Positions 17,176-26,225 of a DNA stretch of 64,000 nt are shown here, in pieces (positions within the stretch are counted from its first letter, which is position 1; each line of letters starts with the position of its first letter). A program made the translations under genes and the position numbers. Origin of the DNA: Janibacter sp. HTCC2649 (GTDB taxonomy: Bacteria > Actinomycetota > Actinomycetes > Actinomycetales > Dermatophilaceae); the NCBI RefSeq assembly GCF_000152705.1, contig NZ_CH672413.1, positions 496,001 to 560,000 of the forward strand, given 5' to 3'. The notes below the pieces were generated by a model that searched no databases, had not been told where the DNA came from, and saw nothing but the letters and a program-made list of their open reading frames with translations.

Positions 17176-17749
17176 GCTCGAGCAGGGCCAGCGCCCGGAT
17201 GGTCTCGCGATCACCTCGGCGCCACGCCCCGCTCGGGTCGGGTGACACCTTGGCCAGCGCCGCCATCGGTTGGTTGGCCATCGCGCGCAGCGCGAAGAGG
17301 TCCAGGTCGTCGTCGGCATCGATGAACTTCTGAGCGGCCGACGCGCGGCGGACGAAGCGTCCCCGGGCGAACGCCCACCAGATCGCGATGATGAGGATCG
17401 GCACGAGAGCGGTCGTCCAGCCGATGAGCAGGGCGAACTTCTCCACGGCGCTGATGAGGTCGGTGCCGGCCTTCTCGATGTCCGTGCCCGCTCCGGCAGC
17501 GGACCGGAAGGGGCTGGCAACGCGGTCATCGAGCAGGGGCAGGTTGTCGACGCCGTCGCCGGCGGCGTTCAACTTCTCGCGGAAGCCCGCTCCGGCTCCC
17601 TGGAGCTGGCGGCCAGGTTCCGCGAGCGCCATCGTCACGTCGTGGACGCGGCGACCGACCCACGCCCACAGGGCGATCCAGGCGAGGAGCCCGAGGTCGG
17701 CAAGGATCTGGACGAGTCGTCGTCCGGGCAGGTCTGCATAGAGCTTCAC
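17138..17749 (-). CDS. Small membrane protein of unknown function
   Basis: The protein has 203 residues if started at GTG 17749 (MKLYADLPGRRLVQIL). Two transmembrane helices are evident (about 12-32 and 105-128, the second rich in Ile/Trp). They are separated by a hydrophilic stretch that could be extracytoplasmic, and followed by a cytoplasmic C-terminal segment. A GTG at 17776 would add nine residues. I recognise no domain. It is convergent with hisS and divergent from ald. Confidence 0.7.
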   Translation of the reverse strand: MKLYADLPGRRLVQILADLGLLAWIALWAWVGRRVHDVTMALAEPGRQLQGAGAGFREKLNAAGDGVDNLPLLDDRVASPFRSAAGAGTDIEKAGTDLISAVEKFALLIGWTTALVPILIIAIWWAFARGRFVRRASAAQKFIDADDDLDLFALRAMANQPMAALAKVSPDPSGAWRRGDRETIRALALLELKDSGLRPPRTA

Positions 17750-17808
17750 GGGTCCTAGACTCGCATCGCGGCACACCCACCGCAGCCTTAGGACAAAGGA
17801 GTCAGCAG

Positions 17809-18924
17809 GTGCGCATCGGTATCCCCAGCGAGGTCAAGAACAACGAGTTCCGCGTCGGCATCACGCCGGTCGGTGTGCACGAGCTCGTCAAGAACGGTCA
17901 CGAGGTGTTCGTCCAGAAGGGCGCTGGCCTCGGATCCACGATCTCCGACGACGAATACGTTTCGCAGGGCGCGCGGATCATCGACACCGCTGACGACGTG
18001 TGGGCCGAGGCCGAGATGGTCATGAAGGTCAAGGAGCCCGTTGCCGAGGAGTACCACCGGCTGCGCGAGGACCTCACCCTCTTCACCTACCTCCACCTCG
18101 CCGCCGAGGAGCCACTCACGCGAGAGCTCGTCAGGGCGAAGACGACGGCCATCGCCTACGAGACGGTGCGCCTGTCCAACGGTCTGCTGCCGCTGCTCTA
18201 CCCGATGTCCGAGGTCGCGGGCTGCCTCGCGCCCCAGGTCGGCGCGCACTCCCTCATGAAGGCCCATGGCGGTCGCGGTGTCCTCATGGGCGGCGTCGGC
18301 GGCGTCGCCAGCGCCAAGGTCGTCGTCCTCGGCGGGGGAGTGGCTGGCCAGAACGCTGCCAACATCGCCCTCGGCATGGGCGCCGACGTCACGGTCCTCG
18401 ACACCGACCTCGACAAGCTGCGCATGGTGTTCTGGCGCTGGCAGAACCGCATCAAGCAGCTCGCCAGCTCGACGCTCGCCGTCCAGCAGCAGGTGCTCGA
18501 GGCCGACATGGTCATCGGCTCGGTCCTCATCCCGGGAGCCAAGGCGCCCAAGCTCGTCACCAACGACATGGTGGCCGCGATGAAGCCGGGATCTGTTCTC
18601 GTCGACATCGCCGTCGACCAGGGTGGCTGCTTCGAGGACACCCGCCCGACGACGCACGCGGACCCGACCTACCAGGTGCACGAGTCGATCTTCTACTGCG
18701 TCGCGAACATGCCGGGAGCCGTGCCCAACACGTCGACCTGGGCGCTCACCAACGCCACCCTTCCGTATGCCGTGCGGCTCGCGAACAAGGGTTGGCAGCA
18801 GGCCCTGCGCGACGACCACGCCCTCGCGGAGGGCCTCAACACCCACGCCGGTGAGATCGTCTACGGCCCGGTTGCCGCCGCTCACGGACTCGAGCACCGC
18901 GACCTCGCCGAGGTGCTCGCCTGA
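17809..18924 (+). CDS. ald: Alanine dehydrogenase
   Basis: Catalyses NAD-dependent reversible deamination of L-alanine to pyruvate. The 371-residue length matches the family. Substrate-binding residues known from the family are present (R15 in FRVGITP, K75 in MKVKEP, H96 in LFTYLHL), as is the NAD-binding fold ([14 protein letters not shown], about 169-182). The start is GTG 17809 with AAAGGAG at 17795-17801. A TAGACT at 17756-17761 could be the -10 box, giving a leader of about 40 bases. Confidence 0.95.
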   Translation: MRIGIPSEVKNNEFRVGITPVGVHELVKNGHEVFVQKGAGLGSTISDDEYVSQGARIIDTADDVWAEAEMVMKVKEPVAEEYHRLREDLTLFTYLHLAAEEPLTRELVRAKTTAIAYETVRLSNGLLPLLYPMSEVAGCLAPQVGAHSLMKAHGGRGVLMGGVGGVASAKVVVLGGGVAGQNAANIALGMGADVTVLDTDLDKLRMVFWRWQNRIKQLASSTLAVQQQVLEADMVIGSVLIPGAKAPKLVTNDMVAAMKPGSVLVDIAVDQGGCFEDTRPTTHADPTYQVHESIFYCVANMPGAVPNTSTWALTNATLPYAVRLANKGWQQALRDDHALAEGLNTHAGEIVYGPVAAAHGLEHRDLAEVLA

Positions 18925-18941
18925 CCGCGGTCGACCGCGCG

Positions 18942-19841
18942 GTGCGGTCCTGGCTGACCCATCTCGACGTCGAGAGGGGTCTGTCGGCCAACACCCTCAA
19001 GGCCTACCGGCGCGACCTGGGTCGTTGGACGGCATACCTCTCCGTCGTCGGGATTGACGATCCCGCCAAGGTCACCGAGAGGCACGTCAGTGAGTTCCTG
19101 GCGCGCCTGCGCGAGGGTGACGAGGACCATCCGGCCCTGGCCGCCAACTCGGCCGCACGCACCCTCGTCTCGGTGAGAGGGCTCCACAAGTTCCTCGCGC
19201 TCGAGGGTGAGGTCGACGCCGACCCCGCCGCCGCGGTCAGCCCACCGCCGCCGCCCTCGCGGCTGCCCAAGGCGATCAGCGTCAGCGAGGTGGAGCGGCT
19301 GCTCAACGCGGCCGCGGTCGGCGACACCCCCGCCTCGCTGCGTGACAAGGCCCTGCTCGAGCTGCTCTACGGCACGGGTGCCCGCATCTCCGAGGCCGTG
19401 GGGCTCGACATCGACGACGTCGACATGGACGCCGGCATCGTCCGACTCGAGGGCAAGGGTGGCAAGCAGCGCCTCGTGCCCCTGGGGTCGTACGCCAGAA
19501 CTGCGCTCACGGCATACCTCGTCCGTGGTCGTGGCACCTTCTCGACCAAGGGCAAGGGCACGCCCGCAATCTTCCTCAACCAACGCGGATCCCGGCTCTC
19601 GCGCCAGAGCGCGTGGTCGATCCTGCGAGCAGCTGCCGCGCGAGCCGATCTCAGTGGCCACCTGTCGCCGCACACGCTGCGGCACTCGTTCGCGACCCAC
19701 CTGCTGGAGGGCGGGGCGGACGTGCGCGTCGTCCAGGAACTGCTCGGGCACGCCTCCGTCACGACGACGCAGGTCTACACCCTCGTCACCGTGCAGCAGT
19801 TGCGCGAGGTCTACGCACAAAGCCATCCGCGTGCGCGCTGA
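18942..19841 (+). CDS. xerD: Site-specific tyrosine recombinase XerD
   Basis: XerD pairs with XerC to resolve chromosome dimers at dif. The 299-residue protein has the N-terminal SAM-like DNA-binding domain and the catalytic domain with all six active-site residues: R148 (GARISEA), K172 (GKGGKQR), H244 and R247 (HTLRHSF), H270 (LLGHASV) and Y279. The GTG at 18942 gives [15 protein letters not shown]; about seven further in-frame residues lie before it without a standard start codon. It is followed by parA and scpAB, as in many actinobacteria. A dif-like site lies in the same window at 63699-63726. Confidence 0.93.
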   Translation: MRSWLTHLDVERGLSANTLKAYRRDLGRWTAYLSVVGIDDPAKVTERHVSEFLARLREGDEDHPALAANSAARTLVSVRGLHKFLALEGEVDADPAAAVSPPPPPSRLPKAISVSEVERLLNAAAVGDTPASLRDKALLELLYGTGARISEAVGLDIDDVDMDAGIVRLEGKGGKQRLVPLGSYARTALTAYLVRGRGTFSTKGKGTPAIFLNQRGSRLSRQSAWSILRAAAARADLSGHLSPHTLRHSFATHLLEGGADVRVVQELLGHASVTTTQVYTLVTVQQLREVYAQSHPRAR

Positions 19842-19898
19842 TAAGGTCGTCCCGATCAGCGGGACGCTGACCGCCTGCACGCCAGTTCCGGGAGAGAG

Positions 19899-20861
19899 AT
19901 GGATTCGTCGAACATCGAGGCCGTGGTGAACCCTGTGTCTGACACCAACACAGCGGATGAGCCCACCCAGACCGCGAGCCCCAACGGACACCTGCCCGGA
20001 ACCGAGGACGCTGGCCGTGGCCAGATGGGCCCGACCGGGCGCCCGATGCCCGTCTTCCCCGAGCCGCCGCCGCTGGCCAACCATGGGCCGGCGCGGGTCA
20101 TCGCCATGTGCAACCAGAAGGGTGGCGTCGGCAAGACGACGACCACCATCAACCTCGGGGCGACGCTCGCTGAGTACGGCCGCAAGGTCCTCCTCGTCGA
20201 CTTCGACCCGCAGGGGGCCCTGTCCGTCGGACTCGGCATCCCGGCCCACCAGCTCGACGTCACCGTCTACAACCTGCTCACCGAGCGCGGTCACGACGTG
20301 CGCGACGTCATCGTCAAGACCAAGGTCGAGAACCTCGACGTCATCCCGGCCAACATCGACCTGTCGGCCGCCGAGGTCCAGCTCGTCGGCGAGGTCGCCC
20401 GCGAACAGATCCTCGCCCGGGTGCTGCGCCCGATCCTCGACGACTACGACGTCATCCTCATCGACTGCCAGCCCTCGCTCGGCCTGCTCACGGTCAACGC
20501 CCTCACGGCGGCCCACGGTGTGCTCATCCCGCTCGAGTGCGAGTTCTTCGCCATGCGCGGTGTGGCGCTGCTCATCGAGACGATCGAGAAGATCTGCGAC
20601 CGCCTCAACCCGCGTCTCGAGGTCGACGGCATCCTCGCGACGATGTACGACAGCCGCACCCTCCACTCCAAGGAGGTCGTGGCGAGCGTCGTCGAGCACT
20701 TCGACGACCGCGTCTTCCACACGGTCATCAGCCGCACGGTGAAGTTCCCCGACGCGTCGCTGGCTGCCGAGCCCATCACGACCTACGACTCCACCCACAA
20801 GGGTGCAGGCGCCTACCGCCAGCTGGCCAGAGAGCTCATCGCCCGTGGCGGAGCAGCCTGA
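19899..20861 (+). CDS. parA: ParA/Soj-family ATPase
   Basis: A 320-residue deviant-Walker ATPase with the P-loop NQKGGVGKTT (72-81), the Walker A' region VLLVDFDPQGALS and the Walker B DVILIDCQPSLG. The first 60 residues are a hydrophilic, poorly conserved extension. It is probably not the oriC-proximal ParA partner of ParB: it lies between xerD and scpA, where actinobacteria carry a second ParA-like protein (compare Rv1708), so a role in chromosome or cell organisation is inferred. GGGAG at 19890-19894 precedes ATG 19899. TAAGGT at 19842-19847 is a possible -10 box. Confidence 0.9.
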   Translation: MDSSNIEAVVNPVSDTNTADEPTQTASPNGHLPGTEDAGRGQMGPTGRPMPVFPEPPPLANHGPARVIAMCNQKGGVGKTTTTINLGATLAEYGRKVLLVDFDPQGALSVGLGIPAHQLDVTVYNLLTERGHDVRDVIVKTKVENLDVIPANIDLSAAEVQLVGEVAREQILARVLRPILDDYDVILIDCQPSLGLLTVNALTAAHGVLIPLECEFFAMRGVALLIETIEKICDRLNPRLEVDGILATMYDSRTLHSKEVVASVVEHFDDRVFHTVISRTVKFPDASLAAEPITTYDSTHKGAGAYRQLARELIARGGAA

Positions 20862-20865
20862 CACC

Positions 20866-21795
20866 ATGACCGAGGCCCCCGGCGGAGTCATCACCCGACG
20901 GGCAGCCACGACGGCCTTCGAGGTTCACCTCGACGTCTTTTCCGGGCCGTTCGACCTCCTCCTCGGTCTCATCTCCAAGCACAAGCTCGACATCACCGAG
21001 ATCGCGTTGTCCAAGGTCACCGACGAGTTCATCTCGCACATCAAGGCCGAGCAGGCCAAGGGCGGCGACGTCTGGGACCTGTCGCAGGCCTCGGACTTCC
21101 TCCTCGTCGCGGCGACCCTGCTCGACATCAAGGCTGCCCGCCTGCTGCCTCAGACCGGACCCGAGGACGAGGAGGACCTCGCGCTCATCGAAGCGCGGGA
21201 CCTGCTCTTCGCCCGCCTGCTGCAGTACCGCGCCTTCAAGGACATCGCCCGCACCTTCGACGAGCGGATGACGACGGCGGGTCGGATGACGGCGCGCCAG
21301 GCCGGCATCGAGCCGCAGTTCGCCAAGCTCCTGCCCGAGCTGATCATGACGATCACTCCGGAAGCCCTCGCCATGATCGCGGCACAGGCCCTGACCCCCA
21401 AGATTCCCGACACGGTCGGCCTCGGACACCTGCACGCGCCCGCGGTCAGCGTGCGCGAGCAGGCGAGCATCATCGGTGAACGACTGCGGCGCGAGGGCGT
21501 CTCGTCGTTCCGCAGCCTCGTGCGCGACGCCGACAACACGCTCGTCATCGTGGCCCGGTTCCTGGCCCTGCTCGAGCTCTTCCGGGAGTCGTCCATCTCC
21601 TTCGAGCAGGCCGAAGCGCTCGGCGAGCTCACGGTCCGCTGGACCGGGCCGATGGAGGGCGACATCGAGGTGGACGACGAGTTCGACGAGAGCGCGACCG
21701 ACGAATTGCCACCGGTCCAGGGCGCCCTGCCGGAGCTGGCGACGCCCGAGGACGCAGCGCAGACCACCGATCAGCGAGAGGCTGACCATGAGTGA
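20866..21795 (+). CDS. scpA: Segregation and condensation protein A
   Basis: ScpA is the kleisin of the bacterial SMC condensin; its ends bridge the SMC heads. The 309-residue product starts at ATG 20866 (MTEAPGGVITRR), four bases after parA. It shows the N-terminal FDLLLGLISKHKLDI motif, the central DFLLVAATLLDIKAARLL and a C-terminal winged helix with FLALLELFRE. The C-terminal 45 residues are acidic and low complexity. An in-frame GTG at 20845 is a weaker alternative start. It overlaps scpB by eight bases. Confidence 0.94.
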   Translation: MTEAPGGVITRRAATTAFEVHLDVFSGPFDLLLGLISKHKLDITEIALSKVTDEFISHIKAEQAKGGDVWDLSQASDFLLVAATLLDIKAARLLPQTGPEDEEDLALIEARDLLFARLLQYRAFKDIARTFDERMTTAGRMTARQAGIEPQFAKLLPELIMTITPEALAMIAAQALTPKIPDTVGLGHLHAPAVSVREQASIIGERLRREGVSSFRSLVRDADNTLVIVARFLALLELFRESSISFEQAEALGELTVRWTGPMEGDIEVDDEFDESATDELPPVQGALPELATPEDAAQTTDQREADHE

Positions 21796-22492
21796 CACAC
21801 CCGTGACCGAGATCGTCGATGGTGTCGACGCCGACAGCGTCGACGCAGACATCGTCGAGACCGACGCCGTCGAAGCCGCCGACGAGGGCATCCTCGAGGA
21901 GGCCCCCCAGGATCAGCTGGCGTTCGACGTCAACGACTTCCCCGGCGGCCTCAAGAGCGCCATCGAGGCCGTCCTCATGGTCGTCGACGAACCGGTCACC
22001 GAGCTCGACATCGCGTCGGCCCTCGAGATCCCCGTGCCCGACGTCGAGTCGGCCCTCACCGAACTCGAAGCGGAGTATGCCGCGCAGCTGCGCGGTTTCA
22101 CCCTGCGCCAGGTGGGTGGCGGCTGGCGAATCTACAGCCGGTCCGACTACGCGGCCGTCGTCAGCAAGTTCATTCTTGCCGGACAGCAGGCCAGGCTGAC
22201 CCAGGCCTCGCTCGAAACCCTCGCCGTCATCGCCTACCGCCAACCTGTGTCACGCTCACGCGTATCAGCGGTGCGCGGCGTCAACGTCGACGGCGTCATC
22301 CGCACCCTTCTCACGCGAGGTCTGATCGAGGAGGTGGGCACCGACGAGGAGTCGACCGCCACCTTCTACGGAACGACCTCCTACTTCCTCGAGCGCCTCG
22401 GACTGCAGACGCTCGATGACCTACCTGCCCTAGCCCCTTACCTTCCGGAGGTCGACGTGCTCGACGAGATCGCAGAAAGCGGCCGGGCATGA
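21788..22492 (+). CDS. scpB: Segregation and condensation protein B
   Basis: ScpB dimerises and binds the ScpA kleisin within SMC-ScpAB. The 234-residue protein begins MSDTPVTEIVDG and has an acidic N-terminal extension of about 45 residues. Two winged-helix domains follow, recognisable by LKSAIEAVLMVVDEPVT and LAVIAYRQPVSRSRVSAVRGV. The start lies inside the scpA 3' end, and the stop overlaps the next gene by four bases, so scpA, scpB and the pseudouridine synthase are probably made together. Confidence 0.93.
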   Translation: MSDTPVTEIVDGVDADSVDADIVETDAVEAADEGILEEAPQDQLAFDVNDFPGGLKSAIEAVLMVVDEPVTELDIASALEIPVPDVESALTELEAEYAAQLRGFTLRQVGGGWRIYSRSDYAAVVSKFILAGQQARLTQASLETLAVIAYRQPVSRSRVSAVRGVNVDGVIRTLLTRGLIEEVGTDEESTATFYGTTSYFLERLGLQTLDDLPALAPYLPEVDVLDEIAESGRA

Positions 22493-23409
22493 CCCCGCCG
22501 CAAAGCCGACGCGGCGGACCCGCGAAAAAGCCTGGCAGTGGTGGCCGTGGCCCCGCCTCTGGTGGTCGCCCCGGTGCTGGTGGCAACGCTGGTGCCGGAC
22601 GTCCCCGTGGGGTCGGCACGACGAAGAAGAGCCAGCCGACGAACCTGCCCGAGCGACCCAAGGTCCCCAAGATCGACGTCCACGACCCGGACGGCATCCG
22701 CCTGCAGAAGCTCCTCGCCTCGGCAGGAGTGGGTTCGCGTCGCGTCTGCGAGAACATGATCACGGAGGGACGCGTCGAGGTCGACGGGCAGATCGTCACC
22801 GAGCTCGGGGTGCGCATCAACTCCGAGCAGGTCGTCCACGTCGACGGCGTGCGCGTGACCCTGGACGAGACCCGGGTCTACCTCGCGTTCAACAAGCCGC
22901 TCAACGTCGTGACGTCGATGAACGACGACCTCGGTCGCATCGACATCGGTGACTACTTCGGTGACCGCAAGGAACGCCTCTTCCACGTGGGCCGTCTCGA
23001 CTCCGACACCGAGGGTCTGCTGCTCCTCACCAACGACGGCGACCTGGCTCACCGTCTGCAGCACCCGAAGTACGGCGTCCTCAAGACCTACCTCGCCCAG
23101 ATCCGCGGGCCCGTCCCGCGCGACCTCGGCAAGAAGCTGCGCGAGGGCATCGAGCTCGAGGACGGCCCCGTCAAGGTCGACTCGTTCCGCGTCGTCGACA
23201 GCCAGCCGGGCAAGGCGATCGTCGAGGTGATCCTGCACGAGGGTCGCAAGCACATCGTGCGTCGCATGCTCGCCGAGGCCGGACACCCCGTCCTCTCGCT
23301 CGTGCGCACGCAGATCGGACCGATCCGCCTCGGCGACACCAAGCCGGGCAAGTTCCGTCGCCTCACCAAGGGTGAGGTCGGAGACCTGCACACCGCGGCG
23401 GGGATGTGA
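22489..23409 (+). CDS. rluB: RsuA/RluB-family pseudouridine synthase
   Basis: Converts a specific uridine in rRNA to pseudouridine. The 306 residues comprise a Gly/Arg/Pro-rich basic N-terminal tail (about 1-55), an S4 RNA-binding domain (RLQKLLASAGVGSRRVCENM, about 64-83) and the catalytic domain with HVGRLDSDTEGLLLLTNDG, where the Asp of GRLD is the catalytic residue. The RNA target is assigned by family only. It overlaps scpB (ATGA) and tyrA (GTGA), a conserved arrangement in actinobacteria. Confidence 0.92.
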   Translation: MTPPQSRRGGPAKKPGSGGRGPASGGRPGAGGNAGAGRPRGVGTTKKSQPTNLPERPKVPKIDVHDPDGIRLQKLLASAGVGSRRVCENMITEGRVEVDGQIVTELGVRINSEQVVHVDGVRVTLDETRVYLAFNKPLNVVTSMNDDLGRIDIGDYFGDRKERLFHVGRLDSDTEGLLLLTNDGDLAHRLQHPKYGVLKTYLAQIRGPVPRDLGKKLREGIELEDGPVKVDSFRVVDSQPGKAIVEVILHEGRKHIVRRMLAEAGHPVLSLVRTQIGPIRLGDTKPGKFRRLTKGEVGDLHTAAGM

Positions 23410-24509
23410 CGCGGGCGCAGACCGGCCACGACCCTGCACGGGTGCACATCATCGGCACCGGGCTCATCGGGACCAGTCTCGGACTCGCGCTGTCGTCGGC
23501 CGGTCGCGCCGTGACGCTCGAGGACATCTCGAGCACCAACGCCGCACTGGCCCGTGACCTCGGTGCGGGGGAGGCGTCCACGGACGTCGACCCCGACCTC
23601 GTCGTCGTCGCCACCCCGCCGGACGTGACGGCGTCGTGCGTGGCCGCAGCCCTCGAGCGCTGGCCACGCGCGTTCGTCACCGACGTGGCCTCGGTCAAGG
23701 GAGTCGTGATCGACGGATTGCGTTCTCGCGGGGCCGATCTCGCGCGCTTCTGCGGCTCGCACCCCATGGCGGGTCGCGAGCGCAGCGGCGCCGTCGCCGG
23801 TCGTCAGGACCTGTTCCATGGCCGCGCCTGGGTGCTCACTCCCACCGAGGAGACGCAGGATGCGGCCCGTCAGGTGGTCGCCGACGTCGCCCGGTCCGTC
23901 GGTGCCGAAGTGCTCACCCTCGAGCCGGCCGAGCACGACGCTGCGGTCGCCTCGGTGTCACACGTGCCCCAACTCATGGCGAGCCTGGTCGCTGCTCGCC
24001 TCGAGCACCTGGCCGAGTCGTCGGTTGCCCTCTCCGGACAGGGGATTCGTGACGTGACCCGGATCGCCGCCAGCGATCCACACCTCTGGACCCAGATCCT
24101 CTCCGGCAACGCGAGCGCTGTCCGTGACGTCCTCGGCTCGCTCGCCACCGACCTCGACGGAGTCATCGCCGCCCTCGACGCGCTGGGCTCCGACGACGAC
24201 GCACCCGGCGCCCGCGGCACCCTGGCCAAGGCCATCGCCGCAGGCAACGCCGGCCACGCACGGATCCCCGGCAAGCACGGAGCGGCGCCCACGGCATACA
24301 CGACTGTTCGGGTACTCATCCCGGACGAGCCCGGACAGCTCGGGCGCCTCTTCGCCGACGTCGGCGCGACCGGGACCAACATCGAGGAGTTCCACCTCGA
24401 CCACGGTCTCGGGCAGGCCTTCGGGCTAGCCGAGATCGACGTCGTCCCCGGCGCAGCCGCAGCTCTCGCCGACGGCCTTGAGGAGCGCGGGTGGCGGCTC
24501 CACGGCTGA
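23406..24509 (+). CDS. tyrA: Prephenate dehydrogenase
   Basis: Catalyses oxidative decarboxylation of prephenate on the route to tyrosine. The 367-residue product has a Rossmann nucleotide-binding start (VHIIGTGLIGTSLGLAL, about 12-28), the SHPMAGRERSGA active-site segment, and a C-terminal ACT domain (about 297-367, VRVLIPDEPGQLGRLF) suited to feedback control by an aromatic amino acid. The GTG at 23406 overlaps the previous stop. It sits between the pseudouridine synthase and an esterase upstream of cmk. Confidence 0.92.
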   Translation: MTRAQTGHDPARVHIIGTGLIGTSLGLALSSAGRAVTLEDISSTNAALARDLGAGEASTDVDPDLVVVATPPDVTASCVAAALERWPRAFVTDVASVKGVVIDGLRSRGADLARFCGSHPMAGRERSGAVAGRQDLFHGRAWVLTPTEETQDAARQVVADVARSVGAEVLTLEPAEHDAAVASVSHVPQLMASLVAARLEHLAESSVALSGQGIRDVTRIAASDPHLWTQILSGNASAVRDVLGSLATDLDGVIAALDALGSDDDAPGARGTLAKAIAAGNAGHARIPGKHGAAPTAYTTVRVLIPDEPGQLGRLFADVGATGTNIEEFHLDHGLGQAFGLAEIDVVPGAAAALADGLEERGWRLHG

Positions 24510-25498
24510 GGACTGCCGCGGCCTACGGACTGCGTGGGGCCGGCATCGTCTGGGGGCTGCATCGTGAGGCCCAGATCCGCAGGGTTCCGCGCGAGCTGCG
24601 CAGCCTCAACCTGCGTCGGCCACTGCCGATGTGGCACGCGTCCCTGGCGCCCGTCATCCGTCACCTCACGGATGTCCCCACCCCGGTCGTGGACGGTGTC
24701 GAGGTGCGCGAGGTCATGGCCGGCTCGGTGCGCGTCCTCGTCTACGAACCCGTGGGGCGGCAACGACCCAGCGGTGCTGTCGTGTGGATGCACGGCGGCG
24801 GTCTCATGCTCGGTCGAGCCGAGAACGCCCATGAACGGTGCTCGACCCTCGCCCGCGACCTGGGCGTCCTGGCCGTGAGCGTCGACTATCGCGTCGCTCC
24901 CGAGGCTGCGTTCCCCGCCGCCATCGACGACTGCATGACGGTCCTGCGCTGGGTGCACGAGCAGGCAGCAGAACTCGGCGTCGACCCGGACCGCATCGCC
25001 GTGGGGGGAGACAGTGCCGGCGGTGGGCTGGCGGCCTGCCTGGCCCAACGGGCATTCGACGCGGGGCTTCCCGTCGCTCTGCAGGTGCTCTTCTATCCCA
25101 TGCTGGACGACCGCACCGGGCTCGGCCGCGACCGGCGCGGCATCCGCGGCCCGCTCACGTGGACGCCGACCTCGAACCGCTCCGGGTGGTCGGCCTACCT
25201 CGGACATGCCGCGGGTGAAGACGAACAGCGGGCGTATGCCGTGGCCGCCCGTCGCGCGGACCTCTCCGGTCTCGCTCCGGCCTGGATCGGTGTGGGCGAG
25301 TTCGACCTCTTCCACGACGAGGACGTCGAGTACGCCCGGCGGCTCCGGGAGGGCGGCGTGGAGTGCGAGCTCGTCACCGTGCCGGGCATGTATCACGGCG
25401 CCGACTCGGTGCAGCCGTCACCGCCGAGCATGGTGGCCTTCCTGGGTTCGGCGTCCGCGGCTCTGGCCCGGGCGATCGGGTCACCCGTCAGCGCCTAG
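24491..25498 (+). CDS. Alpha/beta hydrolase, hormone-sensitive-lipase type
   Basis: A 335-residue esterase/lipase-like protein with the oxyanion-hole motif HGGG (101-104), the nucleophile motif GDSAGG (S175), and the Asp and His of the triad in GEFDLFHDED and MYHGAD. These are the marks of the HSL (family IV) esterases, which act on short acyl esters. It starts with GTG inside the tyrA 3' end (19-base overlap), so it may be translated from the same message. The natural substrate is unknown. Its TAG stop contributes to a -10 box for cmk. Confidence 0.87.
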   Translation: MAAPRLRTAAAYGLRGAGIVWGLHREAQIRRVPRELRSLNLRRPLPMWHASLAPVIRHLTDVPTPVVDGVEVREVMAGSVRVLVYEPVGRQRPSGAVVWMHGGGLMLGRAENAHERCSTLARDLGVLAVSVDYRVAPEAAFPAAIDDCMTVLRWVHEQAAELGVDPDRIAVGGDSAGGGLAACLAQRAFDAGLPVALQVLFYPMLDDRTGLGRDRRGIRGPLTWTPTSNRSGWSAYLGHAAGEDEQRAYAVAARRADLSGLAPAWIGVGEFDLFHDEDVEYARRLREGGVECELVTVPGMYHGADSVQPSPPSMVAFLGSASAALARAIGSPVSA

Positions 25499-25501
25499 GC
25501 T
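25496..25501 (+). promoter_or_regulatory. -10 box of cmk overlapping the upstream stop codon
   Basis: TAGGCT begins with the TAG stop codon of the esterase gene and lies seven bases before the cmk ATG at 25509, which suggests a leaderless cmk transcript. The same stop-codon/-10 design is seen at apt-rel. Confidence 0.45.
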
Positions 25502-25508
25502 GACCGCC

Positions 25509-26225
25509 ATGTCGCGCGACCAGACCCCCCTCACCATCGCCATCGACGGACCCTCGGGCTCGGGCAAGTCGAGCGTCTCCAAGGCCGTGGCCGGGCGGCT
25601 CGGCGTCGGCTACCTCGACACCGGCGCGATGTATCGCGCCCTCACCTGGTGGTGCCTCGACCAGGGTGTCGCGCTCACCGATGAAGCGGCCGTCGTGGTG
25701 GCCGCCGAGGCCATCCCGCTCGAGCTGTCGACCGATCCCGAGGACCAGCGGGTCGTCGTCAACGGCACGGACATCACCGCCGACATTCGCACGACGGCCA
25801 TCAGCGCCGAGGTCTCCAAGGTCGCCACCAACACCGGAGTCCGTCCGATCCTGCAGCAGGCCCAGCGCGACCGGATGGTCGCCATCGCCGACGCCACCGG
25901 GGGAGTCGTCGCGGAAGGCCGCGACATCACGACCGTCGTCGCGCCCGAGGCACTGGTCCGCATCCTGCTCACCGCGAGCGAGGACGCGCGCCTGCGCCGT
26001 CGTTCTGCCGAGGTGCACGGCTCCGCCGACGAGGAAGCCATCGCCGCGACCCGTGACCAGGTGCTGCGGCGCGACCGCGACGACTCCGCGGTCTCACAGT
26101 TCACGGTCGCGGCTGACGGCGTGGTCACGGTGGACACGTCCGACCTGGACTTCGACGAGAGCGTCGAGGCCGTCCTCGCCGTCGTGGCTTCGATTGCGGG
26201 GCACGCCCAACCAGATGCGCCGTGA
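25509..26225 (+). CDS. cmk: Cytidylate kinase
   Basis: Phosphorylates CMP and dCMP to the diphosphates. The 238-residue protein has the P-loop GPSGSGKS at 14-21, the YLDTGAMYRALTWWCL segment characteristic of bacterial CMP kinases, and EGRDITTVVAPEA. The start is ATG 25509. It overlaps plsC by four bases (GTGA), and der lies about 2.5 kb further on; the usual cmk-plsC-der run is interrupted here by the two-gene reverse unit at 26.9-28.5 kb. Confidence 0.95.
   Translation: MSRDQTPLTIAIDGPSGSGKSSVSKAVAGRLGVGYLDTGAMYRALTWWCLDQGVALTDEAAVVVAAEAIPLELSTDPEDQRVVVNGTDITADIRTTAISAEVSKVATNTGVRPILQQAQRDRMVAIADATGGVVAEGRDITTVVAPEALVRILLTASEDARLRRRSAEVHGSADEEAIAATRDQVLRRDRDDSAVSQFTVAADGVVTVDTSDLDFDESVEAVLAVVASIAGHAQPDAP

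Noticed and set aside
17753-17758. TAGGAC on the minus strand as a -10 box for the small membrane-protein gene
   Set aside because: It lies only two bases before the GTG, too close for a promoter serving that start.
23870-25396. A 508-residue open frame on the minus strand through tyrA and the esterase gene
   Set aside because: Antisense to two genes with complete active-site motifs; no recognisable domain of its own.
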